Source: Roseinatronobacter bogoriensis DSM 18756
Lineage (GTDB): Bacteria; Pseudomonadota; Alphaproteobacteria; Rhodobacterales; Rhodobacteraceae
Assembly (NCBI RefSeq): GCF_004366635.1
Contig: NZ_SORN01000003.1
Location: 186,001 to 250,000 of the forward strand
DNA length: 64,000 bases
Direction: 5' to 3'
This document shows, in pieces, positions 55,832 through 64,000 of this stretch. The notes beneath the pieces were generated by a model. The model saw only the letters and a list, made by a program, of their open reading frames with translations. It was not told the DNA's origin and searched no databases. Position 1 is the stretch's first letter, and every line of letters starts with the position of its first letter. The position numbers and the translations under genes are program-made.

Positions 55832-57099
55832 CGCTGAGTTGGGTCCAGATATTCCGCCTTGGTCTGGTTCAGGCCTGCCTCGGTGCGATTGTGGTCTTGA
55901 TGACTTCAACCCTCAACCGGCTGATGGTGGTGGAGCTGGCGCTTCCAGTGGTGCTGCCGGGGTTTCTGGTGGCGCTGCATTATGGTGTGCAGATCACGCG
56001 GCCCAACTGGGGGCATCTGGCCGATCAGGGGGGCAACCGTACACGCTGGATCATCGCCGGGATGGCGCTTCTGGCGCTGGGGGGGCTTGGCGCAGCCGCT
56101 GCCATTCCGCTTCTGGAAAGCCATTTCGGCCTTGGTCTTGCGCTCTCTCTTCTTGCCTATGCCGTGATCGGTCTGGGCGTGGGGGCATCTGGCACCTCGC
56201 TTCTGGCCTTGCTGGCAACCGCCACGGCAGAGCATCGCCGCCCGGCGGCTGCGACGATCACATGGCTGATGATGATTGCAGGCATTGCACTGACCGCGAT
56301 TACGGCAGGCAAGTTTCTTGACCCGTATAGCCATGCGCGACTGATGGTGATTGTGGCCATCATATGCACGGGGGCTGTCGCGCTGACCATTCTGGCCGTC
56401 TGGGGCATAGAACGGCGCGTCGTCATTCGGCCTGCGCCGCCGCCGGTCCGCTTTCGTGACGGGATGCGCGATATCTGGGCAGACACGCGCGCGCGGAATT
56501 TCACCTTCTTCGTGTTCCTGTCGATGACTGCCTATTTCATGCAGGAACTGATTCTCGAACCCTATGCCGGGCTGGTGTTTAACTACACGCCGGGGCAATC
56601 CACACAAATGTCTGGCGCGCAGAATGGCGGGGTATTCCTTGGGATGGTTCTGGTCGGTGTAGCAGCGTCTGGCCTTCGACTGGGCAGTTTGCGGGCCTGG
56701 GTCGTCGCGGGCTGTATCGGATCGGCAGTGATGCTGGTTGCGATTGCGGGGGCAAGCCTGTGGGTTCTGCCGCTGGTGCCGCTGGTTGTCGCGCTTGGGT
56801 TTTTCAACGGCATGTTTGCGGTCGCGGCCATCGGCTCGATGATGCAACTGGCTGGCGAAGGGCAAGACAAGCGCGAAGGTACGCGGGTGGGCCTTTGGGG
56901 TGCCAGTCAGGCGATTGCGGCAGGGTTTGGTGGTCTGACAGGTGCCGCGCTGGTCGATCTTGCGCGCAGTCTGTTGCCGGTGGCCGATGCCTTTGGCGCG
57001 GTCTTCCTGTTTCAGGCAACGATTTTCATAGCGTCCGCGGCTCTGGCTGCGCGCATCATGTCACCGCGCCCAAGGGCGCTGATGGTTCCGGGGGAATAA
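55828..57099 (+). CDS. PucC-family MFS protein (BCH2/ORF428 type)
   Basis: 423 residues, about 12 helices. The N-terminal RLGLVQACLGAIVVLMTSTLNRLMVVEL parallels LhaA/PucC, with a shorter loop ALHYGVQITRPNWGHLADQG. Genes of this type between bchG and bchP are conserved in purple bacteria (ORF428) and are thought to move pigments or help assemble light-harvesting complexes. It is coupled to bchG by ATGA and to bchP by a three-base gap. It differs clearly from lhaA in this window. Confidence 0.92.
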   Translation: MTLSWVQIFRLGLVQACLGAIVVLMTSTLNRLMVVELALPVVLPGFLVALHYGVQITRPNWGHLADQGGNRTRWIIAGMALLALGGLGAAAAIPLLESHFGLGLALSLLAYAVIGLGVGASGTSLLALLATATAEHRRPAAATITWLMMIAGIALTAITAGKFLDPYSHARLMVIVAIICTGAVALTILAVWGIERRVVIRPAPPPVRFRDGMRDIWADTRARNFTFFVFLSMTAYFMQELILEPYAGLVFNYTPGQSTQMSGAQNGGVFLGMVLVGVAASGLRLGSLRAWVVAGCIGSAVMLVAIAGASLWVLPLVPLVVALGFFNGMFAVAAIGSMMQLAGEGQDKREGTRVGLWGASQAIAAGFGGLTGAALVDLARSLLPVADAFGAVFLFQATIFIASAALAARIMSPRPRALMVPGE

Positions 57100-57102
57100 G
57101 CC

Positions 57103-58284
57103 ATGAAATATGATGTATTTGTCGTGGGTGGCGGGCCTTCGGGTGCGACAGCAGCAGATGATCTGGCGCGTGCAGGCAAACACGTTGCGTTGCTGGACCG
57201 TGCCGGGCGCATCAAGCCCTGTGGTGGGGCAATCCCCCCACGCGCGATTGCGGATTTTGACATTCCGATGTCACAGATCGTGGCGCAGATCACCACAGCG
57301 CGCATGATCTCGCCGACAGGGCGGGCAGTCGATATTCCCATCGAGAACGGATATGTCGGCATGGTGGACCGCGAGGATTTCGATGAATTCCTGCGCGTCC
57401 GTGCCGCAGAGGCCGGGGCAGACCGTCTGACCGGCACCTTCCTGCGTATCGAGCGTGACGCGGAAGGAACGCATGTCGTCTGGCGCGACAAGGCAACGGG
57501 AGAAGAGCGCCGCAGCGCCACCAAACTGGTGATTGGCGCCGATGGCGCGCGTTCAAATGTAGCACGCGCAGAGGTGCCGGGTGGCGACAAGATCCCTTAT
57601 GTCATCGCCTATCACGAGATCATCAAGGCCCCGCCCGCGAATGACTTTTACGACCCTGATCGCTGCGATGTGATCTATGACGGGCGCATCAGTTCCGATT
57701 TCTACGGCTGGGTGTTTCCGCATGGCAAACATGCCAGCGTCGGCATGGGCACAGAGATTAACGGGGCCGATCTGAAGAAAGCCACGGCCGATCTGCGCGC
57801 CATGTCGGGCCTGTCGGATTGCGAAACCATCCGCCGCGAAGGTGCGCCAATTCCGCTGCGCCCGATGGATCGCTGGGACAATGGCCGTGATGTCGTGCTT
57901 GCAGGCGATGCGGCAGGTGTGGTCGCGCCCAGCTCGGGCGAGGGGATATATTACGCGATGGTGGGTGGCCGTGTGGCAGCAACTGCGGCGCAAGCGGCCT
58001 TGGCCTCGGGCAAGGCAAAGGATCTGGCGCTGGCGCGCAAACTGTTCATGCGTGAACACAAGACCGTGTTCCGGGTCTTGCGCCAGATGCAGGACGCCTA
58101 TTACAAATCCGACGAACGGCGCGAGCGCTTTGTAAGCCTGTGCCATGACATCGATGTGCAGCGTCTGACCTTCGAGGCCTATATGAACAAGAAACTTGTG
58201 GCCGCGCGGCCCTTGGCGCATGTCAAGATCGGGATCAAGAACATGCTGCATCTGACCGGCCTTGTCCGTCCGAGTTACACATGA
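57103..58284 (+). CDS. bchP: Geranylgeranyl reductase (bacteriochlorophyll)
   Basis: 393 residues. VFVVGGGPSGATAADDLA is the FAD-binding loop, RIKPCGGAIPPRAI the family signature, and VVLAGDAAGVVAPSSGEGIYYA the second flavin motif. It reduces the geranylgeranyl tail of bacteriochlorophyll to phytyl in three NADPH-dependent steps. It overlaps idi by four bases. Confidence 0.96.
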   Translation: MKYDVFVVGGGPSGATAADDLARAGKHVALLDRAGRIKPCGGAIPPRAIADFDIPMSQIVAQITTARMISPTGRAVDIPIENGYVGMVDREDFDEFLRVRAAEAGADRLTGTFLRIERDAEGTHVVWRDKATGEERRSATKLVIGADGARSNVARAEVPGGDKIPYVIAYHEIIKAPPANDFYDPDRCDVIYDGRISSDFYGWVFPHGKHASVGMGTEINGADLKKATADLRAMSGLSDCETIRREGAPIPLRPMDRWDNGRDVVLAGDAAGVVAPSSGEGIYYAMVGGRVAATAAQAALASGKAKDLALARKLFMREHKTVFRVLRQMQDAYYKSDERRERFVSLCHDIDVQRLTFEAYMNKKLVAARPLAHVKIGIKNMLHLTGLVRPSYT

Positions 58285-58835
58285 CAGATCTGATTCCAGC
58301 TTGGGAAGATGGCACGCTCAAACCGCTGGATAAGCTGGATGTGCACCGGCGCGGGCTGCGGCATAAGGCGATTTCTGTCTTTGTGACCGAAGGCGACCGC
58401 GTGCTGATCCAGCGCCGCGCGTTGAGCAAGTACCATACCCCCGGCCTTTGGGCGAATACCTGCTGCACCCACCCGCATTGGGACGAATCCGATCTGGATT
58501 GCGCCAATCGCAGGCTGGAGGAAGAGCTTGGCATTACCGGCCTTGACCTGACCCATGCCACCGAGATCGAGTACCGCGCCGATGTTGGCGGTGGGTTGAT
58601 CGAGCATGAACTTGTGCAGGTCTATACCGCCCGCGTCATGCCGGATCTGAGTGTGACACCAAACCCCGAAGAAGTGGCCGATATCGACTGGATCAACCTG
58701 CCCGCGCTGCGCGCGATGGTGGAGCGCCACCCCGACCGTTTCACACCGTGGCTACGGATCTATCTGGAAAAGCATGTGCGCACCATTTTTGGCAGCCATG
58801 TGGGCAGTGCAGCCGATCTTGCACTGAACCACTAA
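58281..58835 (+). CDS. idi: Isopentenyl-diphosphate delta-isomerase (type 1)
   Basis: 184 residues with a Nudix fold: SKYHTPGLWANTCCTHP (catalytic Cys in TCCTHP) and the helix CANRRLEEELGI. It converts isopentenyl to dimethylallyl diphosphate, the precursor for both the phytyl tail and carotenoids, which explains its place after bchP. It converges with tspO with 12 bases between. Confidence 0.95.
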   Translation: MTDLIPAWEDGTLKPLDKLDVHRRGLRHKAISVFVTEGDRVLIQRRALSKYHTPGLWANTCCTHPHWDESDLDCANRRLEEELGITGLDLTHATEIEYRADVGGGLIEHELVQVYTARVMPDLSVTPNPEEVADIDWINLPALRAMVERHPDRFTPWLRIYLEKHVRTIFGSHVGSAADLALNH

Positions 58836-58847
58836 GGCCGCCGCATC

Positions 58848-59306
58848 TCAGGCATATTGCGGGTTGCGCTGCATGACCGAATAATTCAGCGCCCCCGCAA
58901 TCGTCACCCAAAGCAGATAGGGCGCAAACAGCAGTCCCGCGATCGGGTCCAACGCCCAGAAGCTGAGCATTGTTGCTGCGACAAACACCCACATGAAACC
59001 TACGATCACCAGTGCGGCGCGCATGCGCTTCAACCCGAAAAAGACCGGCGACCATAATGTGTTGAACGCAATCTGCGCCGCCCAGAAGGCCAGCGCCTGT
59101 TGCGACCCGTCCAGCAGGGCCACGCGCATCGCAGCATAGGCCATGGCGATGTAAAGCGTGATCCAGACCAGTGGAAACACGATCCCCGGTGGCGTCCAGA
59201 CGGGTTTGTTCAGGTCGCGATACCAGTTTCCCGGCTCGAACATGGACCCGGTCGCGCCGGCGGCGCCACAGGCCGCGAGGAATGTCAGAAAGAGTAACCA
59301 GTCCAT
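58848..59306 (-). CDS. tspO: Tryptophan-rich sensory protein TspO (CrtK)
   Basis: 152 residues and five helices. GNWYRDLNKPVWTPPGIVFPLVW, FFGLKRMRAAL and FAPYLLWVTIAGALNYSV are TspO/MBR hallmarks. In Rhodobacter this outer-membrane porphyrin-binding protein tunes photosynthesis gene expression with oxygen. It lies next to crtB-crtI as expected for the old name crtK. Two G/C-rich hairpins (around 59365-59412) separate it from crtB. Confidence 0.95.
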   Translation of the reverse strand: MDWLLFLTFLAACGAAGATGSMFEPGNWYRDLNKPVWTPPGIVFPLVWITLYIAMAYAAMRVALLDGSQQALAFWAAQIAFNTLWSPVFFGLKRMRAALVIVGFMWVFVAATMLSFWALDPIAGLLFAPYLLWVTIAGALNYSVMQRNPQYA

Positions 59307-59439
59307 TGCGTGTCCTTATTTGCCTGCCATGCCCCGCTGGCACCAGACTGTGACCTGATTGCGCGCCCATGCGGGCGCATTCCTTGACTTGTGCGCCCTA
59401 TCGGGCGCGTTGGCGCTGTGCCTTCTGACCCTATCTAGC

Positions 59440-60477
59440 TCAGGCGCTGCGCCGTTCCAAGCCAAGTTGCCGCTCTCGTTTCGCCATGTCCTTTTCGCGC
59501 AACCGCGCCAGCGCATTTATCAGAGTATCCGAGCGGCTGAACCCTTCGCGCTCTCGCGCCGCTGTGTCGACGAGAAAGGCCACTTCAGGGCAGGGCTTTC
59601 CATAGAGCGTGGCCATTGTCGGCTTTGCAAGGGTCAGGGCCGCGCGCAGGCCGGAAGCGGCCAGCCAGCCAATTTTGCGCCCTTTGCCCGTCACGGCGCG
59701 TTGGGTGATGCTGTCGCAACCCTGCGACCGGATCACACCGCCAATGCCGCCATAGATCGTGCGCGCGGCGAAAATACCGGGCCGACAACTGAGTGGCAGC
59801 GCGGCGATACCCGGCTCGGAGCGTTGATAGAGCCGATCTGCTTCGCGCAACAGCCGTTCTGTCATGGCGCGGATTTCGGGTGATGCGGTCGGATTGCGCA
59901 AGAAAGCCGCTGGATCAAGACCCGCTTCTGCAAACCAGTCCAGCGGAAGATAGATGCGCCCCAGCTTTGCATCCTCGCCAACATCGCGGGCAATATTGGT
60001 TAGCTGCATCGCAAGGCCCAGATCGCAGGCACGCGCCAGCCGATGACGGTCGCGCACCCCCATCAGCACACACATCATGGCGCCCACCACGGCAGCGACG
60101 CGCGCGGAATAATCCAGCACCCCTGACAAGGTGTCGAACCGCCGCCCCTCGGCATCCCATGCCAGCCCTTCCAGCAGGGCATCGGGCAGGGCGCGCGGCA
60201 TGTCATGGGTCTGGATCATCCGGGCGAATGCGCGGTCTATTGGTGCATCATGGGGCTTGCCTGTATAGGCACTGTCCAGCCGGTCTTGCAGATGCAAGAC
60301 GGCTTCTATCGGGTTCTGCCCTTCGTCAACAGCATCATCGGCCAGACGGCAGAAGGCATACAGCACCAGCGCAGGGTCGCGGACATGCGCGGGCAGCAGT
60401 TTCGAGGCCGCATGAAATGATAGCGAGCCGGTGCGGATCGCGGCGCGGCAGGCCTCCATGTCGGCAGCGGCACTCAT
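59440..60477 (-). CDS. crtB: Phytoene synthase
   Basis: 345 residues. The first Asp-rich motif is in YAFCRLADDAVDEG, the second in QLTNIARDVGEDAKLGRIYLP (N-x-x-RD-x-x-ED). It joins two geranylgeranyl diphosphates to phytoene. Its ATG overlaps the crtI stop by four bases, so crtI-crtB is one unit. Confidence 0.96.
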   Translation of the reverse strand: MSAAADMEACRAAIRTGSLSFHAASKLLPAHVRDPALVLYAFCRLADDAVDEGQNPIEAVLHLQDRLDSAYTGKPHDAPIDRAFARMIQTHDMPRALPDALLEGLAWDAEGRRFDTLSGVLDYSARVAAVVGAMMCVLMGVRDRHRLARACDLGLAMQLTNIARDVGEDAKLGRIYLPLDWFAEAGLDPAAFLRNPTASPEIRAMTERLLREADRLYQRSEPGIAALPLSCRPGIFAARTIYGGIGGVIRSQGCDSITQRAVTGKGRKIGWLAASGLRAALTLAKPTMATLYGKPCPEVAFLVDTAAREREGFSRSDTLINALARLREKDMAKRERQLGLERRSA

Positions 60478-62009
60478 TCCGCGGCCATGCGCAAAGGCGT
60501 GGCAGGCGCGGCATCGGGGACAAGCTGCGCCAGAACCTCTGCTGTGCCGATCACACCGGGAACGCCAGCGCCAGGATGGGTGCCCGCCCCGGCAAGGAAC
60601 AGACCCGGCACTTCTTCAGAGATGTTATGCGGGCGGAAATAGGCGCTTTGCAAGATGCGTGGCTCAATAGAGAAGCCAGCGCCAAGCGGGGATAGATAGC
60701 GGTCACGGAACGTGTCCGGCGTGAACACAAGGCTTTCGGACAGGTGCTGCGACAGGCCGGGCAACAGCCGATTTTCCAGCATCGCCAGCATTTTCTGGCG
60801 ATAGGGTTCCGCCTCAACGGTCCAGTCAACGCCATTGTCATGGCCCAGATGCGGCACGGGAGAGAGAACATAGAACGTATCATCGCCGTCCGGGGCCACC
60901 GAAGGATCAGTGACCGAGGGGCGATGGACATAAAGGCTCATGTCATCTGCCAGACGGCCCTTGATGAATATATCCTGTATATGTTCCCGATAGCGTGGGC
61001 CGACGACGATCGTATGATGCCCGACATCGCGCCACATGTCCTTTGTCCCTCTGGTGCCGAAATACCAGACGAACAGCCCCATCGACCAGCGCTGGCGCTT
61101 GAGTTTCGCATCGGTCCAGCGTTTGCGGGTGCGGTTGCGCAACAGGCGGGTATAGGTATGGCCCGCATCGGCATTGGAAACGACGATATCCGCATCCAGC
61201 CGCTCGCCCCCCACCAGCCGGACGCCCGCAGCGCGGCCATGCTCGACCAGAATTTCGTCCACTTCTTCGCCCATTCGGACCATGCCGCCCTGATCGCGGA
61301 TGACCTGCGCCATGGCCTTTGCAATCGCCTGCACCCCACCCATTGCGTAATGGACGCCAAAGGCTTTCTCCAAGTGGCTGACAAGGATATACATTGACGT
61401 CACGCGGAACGGGTCGCCCCCAATGAACAATGGGTGAAAGGACAATGCGAAACGCAGGCGCGGGTCGCGCACGCGACGCGCGGCGTGGGCATAGACTGAC
61501 CGATCTGCGCGCAGCCATGCAAACCGGGGCAGGACCTTGATCAACTCCCACAACTCATTCATCGGGCGACGACCCAGATTTTCATAGCCGAACCAGTAGC
61601 GGTCTTCAGAGTCGTTCAGGAATTTGTGGTAGCCCTTCACGTCCGATGGAGAGAGGCGCTTGACCTCTGCTTCCATCGCGGCTTCATCCTGACGCATGGT
61701 AAAGGTTGATCCATCCTCCCAACGGATTTCATAGAACGGGTCCATCGGCTTCAGGGTCACGTCGCGGTCAAAGTCGCGCCCGCAAGCGGCCCATAGGTCG
61801 CGCAGACCTTGGGGCACGGTTACGATGGTTGGTCCCAGATCGAACCGGTGACCCCCTTGCGTGATGGACGATCCCCGCCCGCCGGGCAGATCAAGCTTGT
61901 CTATAACACAAACACTGTACCCTTTGGCCCCCAATCGCATCGCAGAGGCAAGCCCGCCAAGGCCGGCACCAATGACAATAGCGCGCTGTGGCGCCGCAGA
62001 ATCAGACAT
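60474..62009 (-). CDS. crtI: Phytoene desaturase
   Basis: 511 residues from the ATG at 62009. The FAD-binding loop AIVIGAGLGGLASAMRLGAKG is at the N-terminus and the CrtI signature GLFLAGAGTHPGAGVPGV near the C-terminus. It desaturates phytoene to neurosporene or lycopene; the number of steps cannot be read from sequence, though crtA next door points to the spheroidene route via neurosporene. It is divergent from crtA across the operator region. Confidence 0.96.
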   Translation of the reverse strand: MSDSAAPQRAIVIGAGLGGLASAMRLGAKGYSVCVIDKLDLPGGRGSSITQGGHRFDLGPTIVTVPQGLRDLWAACGRDFDRDVTLKPMDPFYEIRWEDGSTFTMRQDEAAMEAEVKRLSPSDVKGYHKFLNDSEDRYWFGYENLGRRPMNELWELIKVLPRFAWLRADRSVYAHAARRVRDPRLRFALSFHPLFIGGDPFRVTSMYILVSHLEKAFGVHYAMGGVQAIAKAMAQVIRDQGGMVRMGEEVDEILVEHGRAAGVRLVGGERLDADIVVSNADAGHTYTRLLRNRTRKRWTDAKLKRQRWSMGLFVWYFGTRGTKDMWRDVGHHTIVVGPRYREHIQDIFIKGRLADDMSLYVHRPSVTDPSVAPDGDDTFYVLSPVPHLGHDNGVDWTVEAEPYRQKMLAMLENRLLPGLSQHLSESLVFTPDTFRDRYLSPLGAGFSIEPRILQSAYFRPHNISEEVPGLFLAGAGTHPGAGVPGVIGTAEVLAQLVPDAAPATPLRMAAE

Positions 62010-62058
62010 GTTTTGTTCCCATCGCATGGTGTTTTCACAAACCTACACTGCACCGAAG

Positions 62059-62076
62059 TGTCAATCAAGATTTACA
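62059..62076. promoter_or_regulatory. PpsR/CrtJ operator in crtI-crtA region
   Basis: TGTCAATCAAGATTTACA fits TGT-N12-ACA. Read on the minus strand it ends in TTGACA, a likely -35 element for crtI. Confidence 0.85.
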
Positions 62077-62105
62077 TTGTTTTGCTTTACTCTGTCCAGT
62101 TCATG

Positions 62106-62123
62106 TGACAATCTGGGTTTACA
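62106..62123. promoter_or_regulatory. Degenerate PpsR box upstream of crtA
   Basis: TGACAATCTGGGTTTACA has TGA in place of TGT but keeps the 12-base spacing and the TTTACA arm. It is 29 bases from the perfect box and 21 bases before the crtA ATG. Confidence 0.55.
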
Positions 62124-62144
62124 CTTCATGCTATTGGAATCGCC

Positions 62145-62852
62145 ATGCAAACCGTCACACTTAATCTGTTTCGTTTTGATCGGGCGCTGACCCGGCTTTG
62201 GGTTCTGGGCCAGATGGGAGCGGCGCGTTTCGCGTTGCCGCATGTCAAGGGGCTGAATTTCTGGAAGCTTTGCGGCTCCGGCACGGGAGAAGGGTTTACC
62301 CCGAAGCCCAACTGGGGAACATGGGCGATCCTTGCGGGCTGGGACAGCCGTGAACAGGCCGATGCCGGATTGCAGCGCCCCCCGTTCAGCCAATGGCGGC
62401 AGCGCGCAGATGAAAGCATGACATTGTTTCTGGAACCCTATGCCGCACGCGGTAAATGGGCCGGGCGCCAGCCCTTCGTCCCCGAAGGCGGGCCGGATGG
62501 TGCCATCGCCGCAATGACCCGCGCCACCGTCAAGCCTGCGCATGCCTTGCGCTTCTGGGGGCGGGTGCCGGATATTTCGGCCAAGGTCGGAACGGACCCC
62601 AATGTGATTTTCAAGATTGGCATTGGCGAAGTGCCTCTGTTGCATCAGGTGACCTTTTCGATTTGGCCGGATGCCGACACAATGGCCGCCTTCGCGCGGC
62701 GCGGCGAACATGCCGAGGCTATTCGCGCTGTGCGTGATGAGAACTGGTTCAATGAGGAACTTTACGCCCGTTTCCGCATTACCGGGTGCGAAGGCACCTG
62801 GGAGGGCCGCGACCTTATGTCGGCCACAAACAACACACAGGAGGCTGCATGA
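62145..62852 (+). CDS. crtA: Spheroidene monooxygenase
   Basis: 235 residues. TLNLFRFDRALTRLWVLGQMG, FWKLCGSGTGEGFTP and MTRATVKPAHALRFWGRVP are CrtA-specific blocks. It adds keto groups to spheroidene with O2, giving spheroidenone in oxic conditions. It is first in the crtA-bchI-bchD unit and overlaps bchI by four bases. Confidence 0.95.
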   Translation: MQTVTLNLFRFDRALTRLWVLGQMGAARFALPHVKGLNFWKLCGSGTGEGFTPKPNWGTWAILAGWDSREQADAGLQRPPFSQWRQRADESMTLFLEPYAARGKWAGRQPFVPEGGPDGAIAAMTRATVKPAHALRFWGRVPDISAKVGTDPNVIFKIGIGEVPLLHQVTFSIWPDADTMAAFARRGEHAEAIRAVRDENWFNEELYARFRITGCEGTWEGRDLMSATNNTQEAA

Positions 62853-63850
62853 CGCCTTTCCCCTTTGCTGCCATTGTCGGGCAGGACGAGATGAAAACCG
62901 CCATGATCCTGACTGCGATCGACCCCAAGATTGGCGGGGTGCTGGTTTTTGGGGATCGGGGCACCGGCAAGTCAACGGCTGTGCGCGCGCTGGCCGCCCT
63001 GCTGCCGCCCATCGAGGCCGTAAAGGGCTGCCCGGTGAATTCTGCGCGGCTTGAGGATTGCCCGGACTGGGCGCAAGTGACCGAAACCGAAACTACCAGC
63101 CGTCCGACCCCGGTTGTCGATCTGCCTCTGGGCGTGACCGAAGACCGCGTGACAGGCGCGCTGGATATCGAACGCGCCTTGACGCGCGGTGAAAAGGCGT
63201 TTGAGGCGGGGCTTCTGGCGCGGGCCAATCGGGGCTACCTGTATATTGATGAGGTGAACCTTCTGGAAGATCACATTGTTGATCTGCTGCTGGATGTGGC
63301 GCAGTCGGGCGAGAATGTGGTGGAACGCGAAGGCATGTCGATCCGCCATGCCGCGCGGTTTGTGCTGGTCGGGTCTGGCAACCCAGAAGAGGGCGAGTTG
63401 CGCCCCCAGCTTCTGGACCGTTTCGGCCTGTCGGTAGAGGTGACCAGCCCGAAAGAGATCGACACCCGGGTTGAAGTGATCCGCCGCCGCGATGCCTATG
63501 AAAACGACTATGACAACTTCATGGCTGAATGGCAGCCACAGGATGTGGCCTTGCGCGCCCGCATCCTCGATGCGCGCGCGGCACTTGCCGGTGTGCGCAG
63601 TTCCAATGTCGCGCTGCATGATTGCGCGTCGGTATGTGTGGCGCTTGGCTCTGACGGGTTGCGCGGCGAATTGACCTTGCTGCGCACAGCGCGCGCGCTC
63701 GCGGCCTTTGAGGGGGCCGATGAGGTGACCCGCGCCCATATCCGAGAGGCTGCGCCAATGGCATTGCGCCACCGTCTGCGCCGTGACCCGCTGGACGAAG
63801 CAGGTACCGGCGCGCGCGTAGCGCGCCAACTGGCCGAGGTGCTGCCCTGA
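62849..63850 (+). CDS. bchI: Magnesium chelatase subunit I
   Basis: 333 residues from the ATG at 62849 (AGGAGG seven bases upstream). Walker A GDRGTGKST is at 35-43 and Walker B YLYIDEVN near 130-137, with the AAA+ insertion NPEEGELRPQLLDRFGL as arginine-finger region. It forms the ATPase ring with BchD that drives Mg insertion by BchH. Confidence 0.97.
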   Translation: MTPFPFAAIVGQDEMKTAMILTAIDPKIGGVLVFGDRGTGKSTAVRALAALLPPIEAVKGCPVNSARLEDCPDWAQVTETETTSRPTPVVDLPLGVTEDRVTGALDIERALTRGEKAFEAGLLARANRGYLYIDEVNLLEDHIVDLLLDVAQSGENVVEREGMSIRHAARFVLVGSGNPEEGELRPQLLDRFGLSVEVTSPKEIDTRVEVIRRRDAYENDYDNFMAEWQPQDVALRARILDARAALAGVRSSNVALHDCASVCVALGSDGLRGELTLLRTARALAAFEGADEVTRAHIREAAPMALRHRLRRDPLDEAGTGARVARQLAEVLP

Positions 63851-63888
63851 CCCCCTTTGACGAGGCCAGCGGCCACCCCGGTCGCCCG

Positions 63889-64000
63889 ATGCCCGAGGCT
63901 GACCCCTGGGAACAGGTGACGCTGGCAATCACGCTTTTGGCGATCGACCCAAAAGGCCTGCGCGGGTTGTGGCTGCGGGGTCGTGCTGGGCCTGTGCGTG
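63889..64000 (+). CDS. bchD: Magnesium chelatase subunit D, 3' end cut by window
   Basis: About 37 N-terminal residues are visible: MPEADPWEQVTLAITLLAID, then PKGLRGLWLRGRAGPVR. They match the start of the AAA+ like domain of BchD. The ATG at 63889 has no clear ribosome-binding site. The frame is open back to a CTG at 63847 that overlaps the bchI stop (CTGA) and has GAGGTG upstream, so the true start may be there. Its product bridges BchI and BchH. Confidence 0.85.
   Translation, partial: MPEADPWEQVTLAITLLAIDPKGLRGLWLRGRAGPVR

Overview
This window looks like the chromosome of an alphaproteobacterium of the Rhodobacteraceae, probably an aerobic anoxygenic phototroph or purple non-sulfur relative. 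The evidence is about 30 kb of a Rhodobacter-type photosynthesis gene cluster in its canonical order, the spheroidene-pathway gene crtA, PpsR/PpaA control genes with PpsR operators, hemA-type ALA synthase, and a high-GC background. The Roseinatronobacter/Rhodobaca/Roseibaca group would fit, but the genus is a guess.

Positions 1 to about 33.3 kb are ordinary core and accessory genes: a GST (cut by the left edge), two unrelated cation/proton antiporters, a tRNA-Val plus rpmJ unit, an amidoligase/AIG2-like gene pair, leuB, kdsB-kdsA, an SBF-family transporter, cobO, monomeric icd, a bactofilin/M23 peptidase pair, bcp, queA, lpdA, uvrA, a Hint-domain protein and a bifunctional beta-oxidation enzyme. 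Two ~300-bp elements with terminal inverted repeats and 4-bp target duplications (9444-9741 and 30840-31159), plus a third diverged copy (about 4592-4847), form a small MITE-like family. No transposase gene is present.

From 49.5 kb down to 33.4 kb on the minus strand runs one tightly packed superoperon: bchF-N-B-H-L-M, lhaA, puhA-B-C, a 98-aa gene, acsF, puhE, hemA and a cytochrome c2-like gene, ending at a hairpin near 33.35 kb. It encodes early and middle bacteriochlorophyll synthesis, reaction-centre H subunit and assembly factors, the oxygen-dependent cyclase, ALA synthase and an electron carrier. Facing it on the plus strand are ppaA and ppsR (regulators), then bchE and bchJ, a lone antisense PepSY gene, and bchG, a PucC-like gene, bchP and idi. 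The last part holds tspO and crtB-crtI on the minus strand, divergent from crtA-bchI-bchD on the plus strand; bchD is cut by the right edge.

Six perfect PpsR boxes (TGT-N12-ACA) and one near match lie in the four control regions of this cluster, and an FNR-type site lies upstream of bchE. Repression by oxygen/light through PpsR with PpaA, and extra FnrL control of the anaerobic cyclase, are therefore the likely regulation. The organism carries both Mg-protoporphyrin ester cyclases (acsF and bchE), so it should make bacteriochlorophyll with or without oxygen.
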